NCBI RefSeq assembly: GCF_001984105.1
Contig: NZ_MTQM01000009.1
Span: 310,001 to 374,000 of the forward strand
Origin: Microbacterium sp. CSI-V
GTDB taxonomy: Bacteria; Actinomycetota; Actinomycetes; Actinomycetales; Microbacteriaceae
Length of the DNA: 64,000 nucleotides
Direction of reading: 5' to 3'
Shown piece by piece: positions 27,651-37,339 of the stretch. Positions within the stretch are counted from its first letter, which is position 1. Each line of letters begins with the position of its first letter. The notes below the pieces were generated by a model. The model searched no databases. It saw nothing but the letters and a program-made list of their open reading frames with translations, and was not told where the DNA came from. The position numbers and the translations under genes were made by a program.

Positions 27651-29369
27651 TCAGCCCGTGACCGCGCCCTCCGCAGCGGAGTGCACGAGCTTGGAGTACT
27701 TGGCCAGAACGCCACGGGTATAGCGCGGGGGAAGCGGTTCCCAGCCTTCGCGGCGGGAACTCAGCTCGGCGTCATCGACGATCAAGTCGAGAGTGCGAGC
27801 GGCGATATCGACCCGTATCAGATCACCATCGCGCACGAAGGCGATAGGACCTGCGTCCACCGCTTCGGGAGCTATGTGGCCGATGCAGAGGCCGGTTGTG
27901 CCGCCTGAGAATCGACCGTCCGTCAAGAGTAGTACATCTTTTCCGAGCCCCGCGCCCTTGATGGCTGCGGTGATCGCCAGCATCTCGCGCATGCCCGGGC
28001 CGCCCTTGGGGCCCTCGTAGCGGATGACGATGACGTCGCCGGCGTTGATGTCGCCGGCCTCGAGGGCGTCCATGGCCGCACGCTCACGCTCGAACACGCG
28101 GGCCGGGCCCTCGAACACCGAGGCGTCGAAGCCGGCGGTCTTGACGACAGCACCCTCGGGGGCGAGGGAGCCGTGCAGGATCGTGATGCCGCCGGTGGAG
28201 TGGATCGGGTCGTCGAAGCGGTGGATGACATTGCCGTCCACCGGGTCGGGGTTCAGGTCGGCGAGGTTCTCGGCCAGGGTCTTCCCCGTGACGGTGAGCG
28301 CGTCGCCGTGCAGGAGGCCCTCGTCGAGCATGGCCTTCATGATGACCGGGATGCCGCCGTGGCGGTCGACGTCGTTCATGACGTACTTGCCGAACGGCTT
28401 CATGTCGGCGACGTGGGGCACCTTGTCGCCGATGCGGTTGAAGTCGTGCAGAGACAGCTCGACCTCGGCCTCGTTGGCGATCGCCAGGAGGTGCAGCACG
28501 ACGTTCGTCGAGCCGCCGAGGGCCATCGCCAGCGCGATGGCGTTCTCGAACGCCTCCTTGGTGAGGATGTCGCGCGTCGTGATGCCCTGGCGCAGCAGGT
28601 TGACCACGGCCTCGCCCGAGCGGTGGGCGAAGTAGTCGCGACGGCGGTCGGCCGACGGCGGGGCGGCGGAACCGGGGAGGCTGAGGCCCAGGGCCTCGGC
28701 GACCGAGGCCATCGTGTTGGCGGTGTACATGCCACCGCACGCACCCTCGCCCGGCGCGATCGCGCACTCGATGCGCTTGAGGTCGGCCTCGCTCATCTTC
28801 CCCGCGAGGCACGCGCCGACGGCCTCGAACGAGTCGATGATCGTGACGTCCTTCTCGGTGCCGTCGCTGAGCTTGACCCAGCCCGGAGCGATCGAGCCCG
28901 CGTAGAGGAAGACGCTCGAGAGGTCGAGACGAGCGGATGCCATGAGCATGCCCGGGATCGACTTGTCGCAGCCGGCGAGGAGCACGGATCCGTCGAGGCG
29001 CTCGGCCATCATGACGGTCTCGACCGAATCGGCGATGACCTCGCGCGAGACGAGCGAGAAGTGCATGCCCTCGTGGCCCATCGAGATGCCGTCGGAGACG
29101 GAGATGGTGCCGAACTGCAGCGGGTAGCCGCCACCGGAGTGGACGCCCTCCTTGGCGCCCTGCGCGAGCCGGTCGAGACTCAGGTTGCAGGGCGTGATCT
29201 CGTTCCAGCTCGACGCGATGCCGATCTGGGGCTTGTCCCAGTCCTCGTCACCCATGCCGACGGCGCGGAGCATGCCGCGGGAGGTGGTGGCTTCGATGCC
29301 GTCGGTGACGACGCGACTGCGGGGCTTGATGTCGAACTCACCGGTGTTCGGATTCTGCGGAGCGGGCAT
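27651..29369 (-). CDS. ilvD: Dihydroxy-acid dehydratase
   Basis: The 572-residue IlvD/Edd-family protein has the cluster cysteines in [20 protein letters not shown] and [20 protein letters not shown]. It also has the C-terminal block [15 protein letters not shown]. It dehydrates dihydroxyisovalerate and dihydroxymethylvalerate with a [2Fe-2S] or [4Fe-4S] cluster. It is the first gene of the leftward ilvDBNC run; its start lies 10 bases after the otsB stop, so the upstream trehalose genes could read through. Confidence 0.98.
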   Translation of the reverse strand: MPAPQNPNTGEFDIKPRSRVVTDGIEATTSRGMLRAVGMGDEDWDKPQIGIASSWNEITPCNLSLDRLAQGAKEGVHSGGGYPLQFGTISVSDGISMGHEGMHFSLVSREVIADSVETVMMAERLDGSVLLAGCDKSIPGMLMASARLDLSSVFLYAGSIAPGWVKLSDGTEKDVTIIDSFEAVGACLAGKMSEADLKRIECAIAPGEGACGGMYTANTMASVAEALGLSLPGSAAPPSADRRRDYFAHRSGEAVVNLLRQGITTRDILTKEAFENAIALAMALGGSTNVVLHLLAIANEAEVELSLHDFNRIGDKVPHVADMKPFGKYVMNDVDRHGGIPVIMKAMLDEGLLHGDALTVTGKTLAENLADLNPDPVDGNVIHRFDDPIHSTGGITILHGSLAPEGAVVKTAGFDASVFEGPARVFERERAAMDALEAGDINAGDVIVIRYEGPKGGPGMREMLAITAAIKGAGLGKDVLLLTDGRFSGGTTGLCIGHIAPEAVDAGPIAFVRDGDLIRVDIAARTLDLIVDDAELSSRREGWEPLPPRYTRGVLAKYSKLVHSAAEGAVTG

Positions 29370-29378
29370 TCTCGCAGT

Positions 29379-30158
29379 CTATTGCGCGTGGGCGACACGC
29401 TGATGCGCGACAGCCTCGAGGACGTCGACCAGTCCGTCGATGTCGGCGACCTTCAGCGTGGCGGCCGTCTCACCGCTTCCCACGTGGATGCCGAGATCCC
29501 CCGACGCGAGCGCGCCCAGCGCGTCTTCATCGGTGACGTCGTCGCCCGCGAAGATCACCGCGGTGGCCCCGATCCGCTCGCGCAGGTGCTCCACCGCGGA
29601 GTCCTTGCCCTCGTGGCGGAACGCGAACTCGAGGATGTCGTGGCCGGTGCGTCGTCGCCAGTCGGGCGCCTCCTCCGCGACGAGGCGATCGGCGAGACCA
29701 CGCGCCTCCTCGGTCGCCGCGGCATCCGCTCGCCGCGTGTGCACGCCGACGCCGAACTCCTTCGGCTCGATCCACACGCCGTCGAGATGGTCGACGCCGT
29801 CGGAGATCGTCGACTGAAGACGGTCGCGGAGCGCCAGGTCGTCCGCGTCGTCGGGGGCGGGCTCCTCCCCCGCGCCCGGCGTCCAGAACTGCGCCCCGTG
29901 CGAGGCGGCGAGCCAGATGGGCGAGGCGTCGTCGTGCTCGGCGATCTCGCGGAGATGTCCGAGCGAACGACCCGACACGAGGGCGACGACCGTGTCGGGC
30001 AGCGCCGCGAGGGCATCGACGGCCGCGCGGGCGCGCGGCGTCATGCGCGCCGTCATCGGGTCGTCGACGAGCGGCGAGAGGGTCCCGTCGAAGTCGAGCG
30101 CGACGAGCAGGACCGCCGTCGTCGACACCGCCTCGATCGCCGCATCCGCCGCGGTCAC
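29379..30158 (-). CDS. otsB: Trehalose-6-phosphate phosphatase
   Basis: The 259-residue HAD-superfamily protein has motif I (LLVALDFDGTLSPLVDDP), motif II (VALVSGRSLGHLREIA) and motif IV (VIFAGDDVTDEDALGAL). It removes phosphate from trehalose 6-phosphate. GTG at 30158 overlaps the otsA stop by 4 bases (GTGA), giving coupled translation with the synthase. Confidence 0.96.
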   Translation of the reverse strand: MTAADAAIEAVSTTAVLLVALDFDGTLSPLVDDPMTARMTPRARAAVDALAALPDTVVALVSGRSLGHLREIAEHDDASPIWLAASHGAQFWTPGAGEEPAPDDADDLALRDRLQSTISDGVDHLDGVWIEPKEFGVGVHTRRADAAATEEARGLADRLVAEEAPDWRRRTGHDILEFAFRHEGKDSAVEHLRERIGATAVIFAGDDVTDEDALGALASGDLGIHVGSGETAATLKVADIDGLVDVLEAVAHQRVAHAQ

Positions 30159-31618
30159 GACGCGTCCTCCGGCTCGTCCATGTTCGCGTCGACCTCGGCG
30201 GCCGCGGCGGCGCTGGAGGCGCGGTCGTGGAACGCCGACAGAGCGTCGAGGAATTCGCGCGACCAGTCCTCGACGTCGTGGTCGCGGACGCGCTTGCGCA
30301 GTGCCCGCATGCGGCGTCCCTGCTCGGCGGCCGGCATCTCGAGGGCGCGGACGATCGTGTCCTTCAGTCCGTCGATGTCGTGAGGGTTGATGAGCAGCGC
30401 GCTGCCCATCTCGTCGGCCGCACCGGCGAACTCGCTGAGCACCAGGACACCGCGGTTGTCGATTCGGCTGGCGACGTACTCCTTCGCGACGAGGTTCATC
30501 CCGTCCCGGAGGGCCGTGACGAGCATGACGTCGGCGGCGAGGAAGAGCGCCACCATCTCCTCCCGCGGGTAGGACTGGTGCAGGTAGCGGATCGCCGTGT
30601 GGGTCGTGCTGTCGTGGTCGCCGTTGATGCGCCCTACGGTCATCTCGATCTCGTCGCGCAGCTGGACGTACGCGTCGACGCGCTCGCGGCTCGGGCTCGC
30701 GACCTGGACGAGGGTGGCATCCTCCACCGTCGCCCGGCCGTCCTCGAGGAGTTCGCCCCACGCCTTCAGCCGGTGGCGGATGCCTTTGGTGTAGTCGAGA
30801 CGGTCGACACCGAGCAGGATCTTGCGCGGGTTGCCGAGCCCCTCCCGGATCTCCTTCGCCCGCTGCTGGATGTCCGGACGCTGCGCGAGCTCGATGTACG
30901 AATCGGCGTCGATGGAGATCGGGAACGCCTTCGCGAGGGCGACCCGCGTACCGCCCTGTCCGTCCGGCACCGAGATGCCGCTCGCCTTGGTCTCGTACCG
31001 CAGCTGGCGCCGGACCGCTCGGGCGAAGTTGCCGGCGTCGGCGACGCGTTGGAAGCCGATGACGTCGGCGCCGAGCAGTCCCTCGAGCACCTGCTTGCGC
31101 CACGGGAGCTGCGAGTAGAGGCCGTAAGCGGGGAACGGGATGTGGTGGAAGTAGCCGATCGTGAGATCCGGGCGCAGTTCGCGCAGCAGCTTCGGTACGA
31201 GCTGCAGCTGGTAGTCCTGCACCCAGACGGTTGCCTTCTCGGACGCCGCCGCGGCGGCCGCCTCGGCGAAACGCCGGTTCACTCGGACGTACGCCTCCCA
31301 CCACGCGCGCTTGTACGTCGGCTCGGCGATCACATCGTGGTACAGCGGCCAGATCGTGTCGTTGGAGAAGCCCTCGTAGTAGTGCTGCACGTCGGCGGCG
31401 GACAGCTCGACCGGAACCAGGTGCGTTCCGTCGAAGTCGAACGGTTCGAGGCTCACATCGGGTTGGCCCGCCCAGCCGACCCACGCACCCTCCGCCCCAC
31501 GCATGACGGGCTCCAGCGCGGTGACGAGACCGCCGGGTGAGCGCCGCCACCCCTCCCCGTCGGGGGTGCGATCCACCGGTAGACGATTGGCGACGACGAC
31601 GAAATCGGCCTGCGACAC
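30155..31618 (-). CDS. otsA: Trehalose-6-phosphate synthase
   Basis: The 487-residue GT20 glycosyltransferase begins [16 protein letters not shown] and has [20 protein letters not shown] and [20 protein letters not shown], the family's UDP-glucose/G6P-binding blocks, then [18 protein letters not shown]. It joins glucose from a nucleotide sugar to glucose 6-phosphate. I chose GTG at 31618 because a strong GAGGAGG precedes it. It is coupled to otsB and makes trehalose, an osmoprotectant and stress sugar. Confidence 0.97.
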   Translation of the reverse strand: MSQADFVVVANRLPVDRTPDGEGWRRSPGGLVTALEPVMRGAEGAWVGWAGQPDVSLEPFDFDGTHLVPVELSAADVQHYYEGFSNDTIWPLYHDVIAEPTYKRAWWEAYVRVNRRFAEAAAAAASEKATVWVQDYQLQLVPKLLRELRPDLTIGYFHHIPFPAYGLYSQLPWRKQVLEGLLGADVIGFQRVADAGNFARAVRRQLRYETKASGISVPDGQGGTRVALAKAFPISIDADSYIELAQRPDIQQRAKEIREGLGNPRKILLGVDRLDYTKGIRHRLKAWGELLEDGRATVEDATLVQVASPSRERVDAYVQLRDEIEMTVGRINGDHDSTTHTAIRYLHQSYPREEMVALFLAADVMLVTALRDGMNLVAKEYVASRIDNRGVLVLSEFAGAADEMGSALLINPHDIDGLKDTIVRALEMPAAEQGRRMRALRKRVRDHDVEDWSREFLDALSAFHDRASSAAAAAEVDANMDEPEDAS

Positions 31619-31751
31619 AGGTCCTCCTCGGTAGCTTCCTCTCAGGCTAACAGCGGGGTGGTGTCGTTCCACGGGCGGTCCGGAATGCGATACGGGCAGC
31701 GGGATGTCAAGGCGCACGCGCAGAGAGTCGGCGGCTCGATAGGTTGAGGAC

Positions 31752-32006
31752 ATGCGTCAGTACATCTTCGGAACCGGTCTCCTCAGCGCCATCACCGGCG
31801 GCGTCACGTTGCTGCGCGGACTCCGCAACCACGAGGAGTTCACGTGGCGCACGGCTCTCGCGTGGCTGAGCTGGGGCATCACGCTCGCCCTGGCGGTGGG
31901 CGCCGTCGTCGACACCCGCCGCGCGCGTCGCGGGCGCACCGTCGCAGGCGATTCGCCCGTGTCGAAGAAGCAGCAGAAGCTCCTGAAGAAGCGCCTCGCC
32001 CGCTGA
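31752..32006 (+). CDS. Small membrane protein, unknown
   Basis: An 84-residue product from ATG 31752 has an N-terminal helix (YIFGTGLLSAITGGVTLLRG), a second helix (TALAWLSWGITLALAVGAVV) and a very basic C terminus (KKQQKLLKKRLAR) that could touch nucleic acid or lipid head groups. It is divergent from otsA and followed by a bidirectional terminator. Function unknown. Confidence 0.75.
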   Translation: MRQYIFGTGLLSAITGGVTLLRGLRNHEEFTWRTALAWLSWGITLALAVGAVVDTRRARRGRTVAGDSPVSKKQQKLLKKRLAR

Positions 32007-32015
32007 CACGACGAC

Positions 32016-32045
32016 GGATGCCGCGGCCTCGGGGCCGCGGCATCC
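32016..32045. terminator. Bidirectional terminator with GGATGCC arms
   Basis: A perfect 13-bp stem GGATGCCGCGGCC / GGCCGCGGCATCC with loop TCGG sits between the convergent small membrane-protein gene and the thiolase gene. Confidence 0.8.
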
Positions 32046-32061
32046 GTGTGTCCAGGCGAGG

Positions 32062-33249
32062 TCAGCGCGTGAGGATCAGCGCGTCTCCCTGACCGCCTCC
32101 GCCGCACAACGCCACCGCGGCCGTGCCGCTCCCCCGCCGCACGAGCTCGTGCACCGCGTGCACGACGAGACGGTTGCCGGACGCCCCGATCGGGTGGCCG
32201 ATGGCGATGCCGCCGCCGTGCGGATTGACGACGTCGTCGGACAGACCCAGCTCGGCCTGCGACCGGGCCACGACGGCGCCGAACGCCTCGTTGATCTCGA
32301 CGTGATCGAGATCGGATGCCGCGATCCCCTGCTTCTCCAGCGCGCGGGCGATCGCATGGGCGGGCTGGGCGTGGAGCGAGTTGTCGGGCCCGGCGACCTG
32401 GCCGGACGCACCGACCGTCGCCAGCACGTCCCATCCGTACTCCTCCGCGACGGCACGCGTCGTGAGGACGACCGCCGAGGCTCCGTCCGAGATCGGCGAA
32501 GCGTTGCCCGCCGTGATCGATCCCCCCTCCGCGAAGGCCGGGCGCAGCTTGCCGAGGACCTCGACCGTCGTCTCCGGGCGGATGCCCTCGTCGGCGGTCA
32601 CGAGGACCGGCTCGCCCTTGCGCTGCGGGATGGACACCGGAACGATCTCCGCGTCGAACAGGCCGGCCTCTCGCGCCGCGGCCGCGCGCTGATGCGACCG
32701 GGCGGCCACGGCATCCTGAGCCTCCCGTGTGATCTCGTACCGGGCGTTCGCGCGTTCGGTGGAGGCCCCCATGCTCTCGCGGTCGTACGCGTCGGTGAGG
32801 CCGTCGTACGCCATGTGGTCCAGGACCTCGATCGAGCCATAGGCATAGCCCTCGCGCGAGTTCGTGAGCAGGTGCGGGGCGCGGGTCATGGACTCCATAC
32901 CCGCGGCCACGACGACGGTCGCGTCTCCGAGGCGGAGCATGCGGGAGGCGTCGATGACCGCGGTGAGGCCCGACAGGCAGACCTTGTTGATGGTCGCGGC
33001 GTGGACGTCCCAGCCGATGCCCGCGGCGATCGCGGCCTGCCGTGCCGCGTTCTGCCCGGCTCCGGCCTGCAGCACCTGTCCGACGAGCACGGCGTCGACG
33101 GCATCGGCGGGGATGCCGCCGCGCTCCAGGGCGCCGGAGATGGCGGCCGCGCCGAGTTGCACGGCGGTCAGCGGCGCGAGCTGTCCCTTGAGGCGCCCCT
33201 GGGGCGTGCGGGCGGCGGCGACGATGACGACGTCGGTGGCGGAGGTCAT
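32062..33249 (-). CDS. Acetyl-CoA acetyltransferase (thiolase)
   Basis: The 395-residue thiolase has the nucleophile Cys in [16 protein letters not shown], the HPIGASG block ([20 protein letters not shown]) with the catalytic His and the C-terminal Cys motif [15 protein letters not shown] at 33249 overlaps the CoA-transferase beta stop by 4 bases. The operon could degrade acetoacetate, or form the end of the beta-ketoadipate route (succinyl-CoA : 3-oxoadipate). No ring-cleavage genes are nearby, so the former is at least as likely. Confidence 0.94.
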   Translation of the reverse strand: MTSATDVVIVAAARTPQGRLKGQLAPLTAVQLGAAAISGALERGGIPADAVDAVLVGQVLQAGAGQNAARQAAIAAGIGWDVHAATINKVCLSGLTAVIDASRMLRLGDATVVVAAGMESMTRAPHLLTNSREGYAYGSIEVLDHMAYDGLTDAYDRESMGASTERANARYEITREAQDAVAARSHQRAAAAREAGLFDAEIVPVSIPQRKGEPVLVTADEGIRPETTVEVLGKLRPAFAEGGSITAGNASPISDGASAVVLTTRAVAEEYGWDVLATVGASGQVAGPDNSLHAQPAHAIARALEKQGIAASDLDHVEINEAFGAVVARSQAELGLSDDVVNPHGGGIAIGHPIGASGNRLVVHAVHELVRRGSGTAAVALCGGGGQGDALILTR

Positions 33250-33899
33250 GCGTTCTGCTCCTCGGGGATGCGGACGGTGAGCGGGGGTTCGGTCGCGGCG
33301 ACGACGTCGTCGACGGTGACGCCGGGGGCGAGCTCGACGAGCACGAGACCGTCGGGCGTCACGTCGATGACGGCGAGGTCGGTGATGATGCGGTCGACCA
33401 CACCGCGACCGGTGAGGGGCAGCGAGCACGCGTCGACGATCTTGGGCGAGCCGTCGCGCGCGACGTGCTCCATCAGGACGATGACGCGGGCCGCGCCGTG
33501 GACGAGGTCCATCGCTCCACCCGGACCCTTCACCATCTTGCCGGGGATCATCCAGTTGGCGAGGTCACCGGATGCCGAGACCTGCATCGCGCCCAGGATC
33601 GCGGCGTCGATCTTGCCCCCGCGGATCATGCCGAAACTCGTGGCCGAGTCGAAGAAGGCAGCCCCGGGCAGCGTCGTCACCGTCTCCTTCCCGGCGTTGA
33701 TGAGGTCGGCATCCACCGCATCCTCCGTCGGGTACGGGCCGACGCCCAGGATGCCGTTCTCGGACTGCAGCACGACGGTGACGCCGTCGGGCACGTGGTT
33801 GGGCACGAGGGTCGGGAGACCGATGCCGAGGTTGACGTACGAGCCGTCGGCGAGTTCGCGGGCGGCGCGCGCCGCCATCTCGATGCGGGTGAGGGCCAT
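33246..33899 (-). CDS. 3-oxoacid CoA-transferase subunit B
   Basis: The 217-residue class I CoA-transferase beta subunit has [17 protein letters not shown] and the catalytic Glu in [16 protein letters not shown]. It works with the alpha subunit to move CoA from succinyl-CoA to a 3-oxoacid such as acetoacetate or 3-oxoadipate. ATG at 33899. It lies between the alpha subunit gene (1-base gap) and the thiolase (4-base overlap). Confidence 0.95.
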   Translation of the reverse strand: MALTRIEMAARAARELADGSYVNLGIGLPTLVPNHVPDGVTVVLQSENGILGVGPYPTEDAVDADLINAGKETVTTLPGAAFFDSATSFGMIRGGKIDAAILGAMQVSASGDLANWMIPGKMVKGPGGAMDLVHGAARVIVLMEHVARDGSPKIVDACSLPLTGRGVVDRIITDLAVIDVTPDGLVLVELAPGVTVDDVVAATEPPLTVRIPEEQNA

Positions 33900-33900
33900 G

Positions 33901-34674
33901 TCAGCGCGCTCCTTCGGTGACGGTGCGCTTCTCGATGCGCTTCTCGATGTCGGGACCGACCTCGACGAGGCGGTGGACGAAGACGCCGGGCAGGTGCACG
34001 TCGTCGGGATCGATCTCGCCGGGCTCGACGAGGTGCTCGACCTGGGCGATGCACACGCGCCCGGCCATCGCAGCCAGCGGATTGAAGCTGCGCGCCGCCT
34101 TCCGGAAGACGAGGTTGCCGTGGCGGTCGCCCTTCCAGGCGTGGACGAGGGAGAAGTCGGTGGTGATCGCCTCTTCCAGGACGAACTCGCGCGGCTCGCC
34201 CTGCACGTCAAAAGTGCGGACGTCCTTCCGGGGCGACGCGACCGCGATGCCGCCCGCGCCGTCGTACCGTTGCGGCAGGCCACCCTCGGCGACCTGGGTG
34301 CCGACGCCGGTCTGCGTGTAGAACGCGGCGATCCCGGACCCTCCGGCGCGCAGCTTCTCGGCGAGCGTGCCCTGCGGCGTCAGCTCGAGCTCGAGTTCGC
34401 CGGAGAGGAATTGACGCTCGAACTCCTTGTTCTCGCCGACGTACGACGACGTCATCTTCCGGATCCGGCCGGCCCCGAGCAGGATGCCGAGACCCCAGTC
34501 GTCGACGCCGCAGTTGTTGGACACGACGGACAGGTCGCTCGTGCCCTGGGCGAGCAGCGCCTCGATGAGGGCGATGGGGTTGCCGGAGAGGCCGAACCCC
34601 CCGACCGCGAGCGAGGCTCCGTCGGGGATGTCGGCGACGACCTCGCTCGGCGAGGACCAGGTCTTGTCGATCAC
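33901..34674 (-). CDS. 3-oxoacid CoA-transferase subunit A
   Basis: The 257-residue alpha subunit has the glycine-rich block [20 protein letters not shown] and [13 protein letters not shown], and [18 protein letters not shown] near the C terminus. It is the first gene of a three-gene operon (CoA-transferase A, B, thiolase). It is divergent from an IclR regulator and is probably controlled by the inverted repeats in between. Confidence 0.95.
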   Translation of the reverse strand: MIDKTWSSPSEVVADIPDGASLAVGGFGLSGNPIALIEALLAQGTSDLSVVSNNCGVDDWGLGILLGAGRIRKMTSSYVGENKEFERQFLSGELELELTPQGTLAEKLRAGGSGIAAFYTQTGVGTQVAEGGLPQRYDGAGGIAVASPRKDVRTFDVQGEPREFVLEEAITTDFSLVHAWKGDRHGNLVFRKAARSFNPLAAMAGRVCIAQVEHLVEPGEIDPDDVHLPGVFVHRLVEVGPDIEKRIEKRTVTEGAR

Positions 34675-34747
34675 GCGGACTCCTTCGTGCAGGGATCGGT
34701 GGATTCATCCTGCGCCCGTCCCGCGCCCCCGGTCGCGTCCCTTCTTG

Positions 34748-34786
34748 CGATGTGGATGCCGAACCGCGTACCGTCCACATCGTGGA
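34748..34786. promoter_or_regulatory. Candidate IclR operator
   Basis: CGATGTGGA (34748) is inverted as TCCACATCG (34774), and TCCAC-atc-GTGGA (34774-34786) is a second short palindrome. They lie between the CoA-transferase operon and the IclR gene and cover the possible upstream GTG start of the regulator. Confidence 0.5.
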
Positions 34787-35579
34787 CACAACCCCGCTCC
34801 CCCCGACTCGCGGGAACGTTCCGGGCGCTCAAGCCGTCGCGCGCGCGGCGCACCTGCTCCGACTGGTGACGGCGGCGGGGACGGAGGGGGCCGCGGTGGG
34901 CGATCTCGCGCGCCTCGCCGACCTCACACGACCGACGGCGCATCGCCTGCTGTCCGCACTGCGGCAGGAGGGCCTCGTGGACCGCGACGACGCCACCGGC
35001 CGGTGGCTGCCCGGTCCCGAGCTGTATCTGATGGGGACGATCGCGGCATCCCGGTTCGACGTGACCTCCCTCGCGCGCGACATCGTGCGCTCCCTCGCCG
35101 TCCGGACCGAGGAGAGCGCGTTCCTCTCCGTCCGCCGCGGCGATGAGACCGTCTGCCTCGTCCGCGAGGACGGCAGCTTCCCGATCCGGTCGTTCGTGCT
35201 CTCCGAGGGCGTGCGGTTCCCGCTCGGGGTCGCGTCCGCGGGGTTGGCCATCCTGGCGTTCCTGCCGCCGGACGAGGTCGACGCCTACCTCGATCGGCAT
35301 GACGAGCTGTCCGACCGCTGGGGTGCGGCCCATGCGCCGACGCGCATCCGCTCGCGCATCGCCGACACGAAGGCGCGCGGCTACGCGGTGAACCCGGGCC
35401 TCATCGTCGAGGGCAGTTGGGGCATCGGCGCGGCCGTCTTCACCAGTACGGGCGAACCGCAGTGGGCGCTGAGTCTGACGGGGGTCGAGTTCCGCTTCGG
35501 CGGTGAACGCCTCGCCGAGCTCGGTCGCCTCCTGCTCGCGCACGCCCACCAGCTCTCGACCAGGATCGCCGGTCGATAA
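34782..35579 (+). CDS. IclR-family transcriptional regulator
   Basis: The protein has about 265 residues from GTG 34782. The winged HTH (LARLADLTRPTAHRLLSALR) is followed by the GAF-like effector domain (TVCLVREDGSFPIRSFVLSE, RFPLGVASAGLAILAFLPP, RGYAVNPGLIVEGSWGIGAA). IclR members near CoA-transferase/thiolase genes commonly control aromatic or ketoacid catabolism. An alternative GTG at 34752 would add 10 residues and place the inverted repeats inside the gene, so I prefer 34782. It is divergent from the operon it probably controls. Confidence 0.9.
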   Translation: MDTTPLPPTRGNVPGAQAVARAAHLLRLVTAAGTEGAAVGDLARLADLTRPTAHRLLSALRQEGLVDRDDATGRWLPGPELYLMGTIAASRFDVTSLARDIVRSLAVRTEESAFLSVRRGDETVCLVREDGSFPIRSFVLSEGVRFPLGVASAGLAILAFLPPDEVDAYLDRHDELSDRWGAAHAPTRIRSRIADTKARGYAVNPGLIVEGSWGIGAAVFTSTGEPQWALSLTGVEFRFGGERLAELGRLLLAHAHQLSTRIAGR

Positions 35580-35581
35580 TC

Positions 35582-35609
35582 TATACCCACGTTATATAAC
35601 AGGGGTATA
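35582..35609. promoter_or_regulatory. MarR operator, 28-bp near-palindrome
   Basis: Arms TATACCC (35582) and GGGTATA (35603) surround a central GTTATATAAC, with only two of fourteen symmetric pairs mismatched. It ends 9 bases before the MarR start and overlaps the probable -10 region. Confidence 0.75.
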
Positions 35610-35618
35610 CTTTGAGGA

Positions 35619-36053
35619 ATGACCCGCGACGACGATCTCCAGAGACTGATCCTCGCGGTGCACGCCTTGACGCGCATCGCGGCCATCGACACCAAGAACG
35701 ACGCCCCCGGTGCGCAGTGGCGCACCCTCACGCTGCTGCGTGACCACGGACCGCAGCGCCTCGGCGACCTCGCCACGCTCAGCCGCGTCTCGCAGCCCGG
35801 CATGACCCGACTCGTGCACCAAATGGAGGAGGCCGGGCTTGTCGCCCGCGGCATCCACCCCGACGATTCGCGCGTGAGCGTCGTCTCCGCGACCGACGAA
35901 GGGCTGCGCGAGCTGGACCGCTGGTTCGACGCGCTCAGCGCCGCGCTGACCCCCCACGTCGCCGATCTGACGGATGCCGAGTGGGATGCCGTGCGCACCA
36001 GCGCCGACGCTCTCGCCGCCCGCGTCGGCCTGCAGCCGGAGGTCGTGCGATGA
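35619..36053 (+). CDS. MarR-family repressor
   Basis: The 144-residue protein has the winged HTH (LGDLATLSRVSQPGMTRLVH, then GLVARGIHPDDSRVSVVSAT, the wing with D-x-R). ATG at 35619 follows GAGG at only about one base, so the message may be leaderless or the promoter very close. It is followed with 4-base overlap by an MFS gene and preceded by a large palindrome. The expected function is ligand-relieved autorepression of the two-gene operon. Confidence 0.93.
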   Translation: MTRDDDLQRLILAVHALTRIAAIDTKNDAPGAQWRTLTLLRDHGPQRLGDLATLSRVSQPGMTRLVHQMEEAGLVARGIHPDDSRVSVVSATDEGLRELDRWFDALSAALTPHVADLTDAEWDAVRTSADALAARVGLQPEVVR

Positions 36054-37270
36054 GCTCCACCCCCAGCATCTGGAAACAGCCCGCTCAGGTCTGGGCCGTG
36101 GCGTTCGCCTGCGTGGTGGCGTTCATGGGCATCGGCCTCGTCGACCCCATCCTCCCGGCCATCGCCGAGTCGTTGGAGGCGAGCCCCGTCGAGACGGAGT
36201 TGCTGTTCACCAGCTACCTCGTGGTCACCGGACTCGCGATGCTCGTGACGAGCTGGATCTCCAGCCGGATCGGCGCGAAGGCCACCCTGCTCGTCGGACT
36301 CGGCCTGATCGTCGTGTTCGCCCTCTTCTGCGCCCTGAGCGGCAGCGTCGACGCCGTGATCGGCTTCCGCGCGGGCTGGGGCCTGGGCAACGCCCTGTTC
36401 ATCTCGACGGCCCTCGCGACCATCGTCGGTGCCGCCTCGGGCGGAAGCTCCGCCGCGATCATCCTGTACGAAGCCGCCCTGGGCCTCGGCATCGCCGTCG
36501 GCCCCCTCCTCGGCGGCATCCTCGGCGAAGCCAGCTGGCGGGGACCCTTCTTCGGCGTGGTCGTCCTCATGGCGATCGCGTTCGTGGCCGTTGCGGTGCT
36601 GCTGCGCGGACCGTCGCCCGCCCGCACACCGATCCCGTTCAGCGCCCCGTTCCGCGCCCTCGGGCGTCCGGCGCTCGCGATCCTGGCCGCAACCGCGCTG
36701 TTCTACAACATCGGCTTCTTCACGCTGCTGGCGTTCTCGCCGTTCCCGCTCGGCTTCGGCGCGATGGGGATCGGACTGACGTTCTTCGGCTGGGGCCTGG
36801 CGCTGGCGATCACCAGCGTGTGGGTGGCTCCCCTGCTCCTGCGCCGGATGCGGTTGACCTCCGTGCTGCTCGTGGCCCTGCCGCTGTTGGCGGCGGACCT
36901 GCTCGTCGCGGCCTTCGTCGTCGGCTCGGCCCCCGGACTGGTGGCCTGCATCATCGTCGGCGGCCTCGTGCTCGGCATCGTCAACACCGCGCTCACCGAG
37001 GCGGTCATGGAGGCGACGGACCTCCCCCGCTCGGTCGCGTCGTCGGCGTACTCGGCGGTCCGGTTCCTCGGCGGCGCCGTGGCCCCGCCGCTCGCCGCGT
37101 TCCTGTGGCACGCCGTCAGCGCGGGAGCGCCGTACATCATGGCGACCGTCTCGGTGTTGATCGCGGCCGCGTGCGTGCTGTTCGGTCGCCGCGCGCTCGC
37201 GCACATCGATCAGGCGCACCCGACCGCTGCCGACGAAGGGGCTGCCGTCCTCGTGGGCGACGCGGCCTGA
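36050..37270 (+). CDS. MFS transporter regulated by MarR
   Basis: The 406-residue 12-helix MFS protein has GIGLVDPILPAIAESLEASP, a signature of DHA1-type efflux pumps, and TALFYNIGFFTLLAFSPFPL in the second half. ATG at 36050 overlaps the MarR stop (ATGA). It is likely a drug or toxic-metabolite exporter induced through MarR. A stem-loop terminator follows 15 bases after the stop. Confidence 0.94.
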   Translation: MSSTPSIWKQPAQVWAVAFACVVAFMGIGLVDPILPAIAESLEASPVETELLFTSYLVVTGLAMLVTSWISSRIGAKATLLVGLGLIVVFALFCALSGSVDAVIGFRAGWGLGNALFISTALATIVGAASGGSSAAIILYEAALGLGIAVGPLLGGILGEASWRGPFFGVVVLMAIAFVAVAVLLRGPSPARTPIPFSAPFRALGRPALAILAATALFYNIGFFTLLAFSPFPLGFGAMGIGLTFFGWGLALAITSVWVAPLLLRRMRLTSVLLVALPLLAADLLVAAFVVGSAPGLVACIIVGGLVLGIVNTALTEAVMEATDLPRSVASSAYSAVRFLGGAVAPPLAAFLWHAVSAGAPYIMATVSVLIAAACVLFGRRALAHIDQAHPTAADEGAAVLVGDAA

Positions 37271-37284
37271 CACCCGCACGCGAC

Positions 37285-37325
37285 GAGCGCCCGGTCACCG
37301 ACATCGTGTCGGCGGCCGGGCGCTC
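37285..37325. terminator. Terminator between convergent MFS and SGNH genes
   Basis: Outer arms GAGCGCCCGG / CCGGGCGCTC and an inner stem CCGACA-TCG-TGTCGG make a long nearly continuous hairpin. It serves both convergent genes. Confidence 0.75.
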
Positions 37326-37339
37326 TCGCGTGGATCGGG

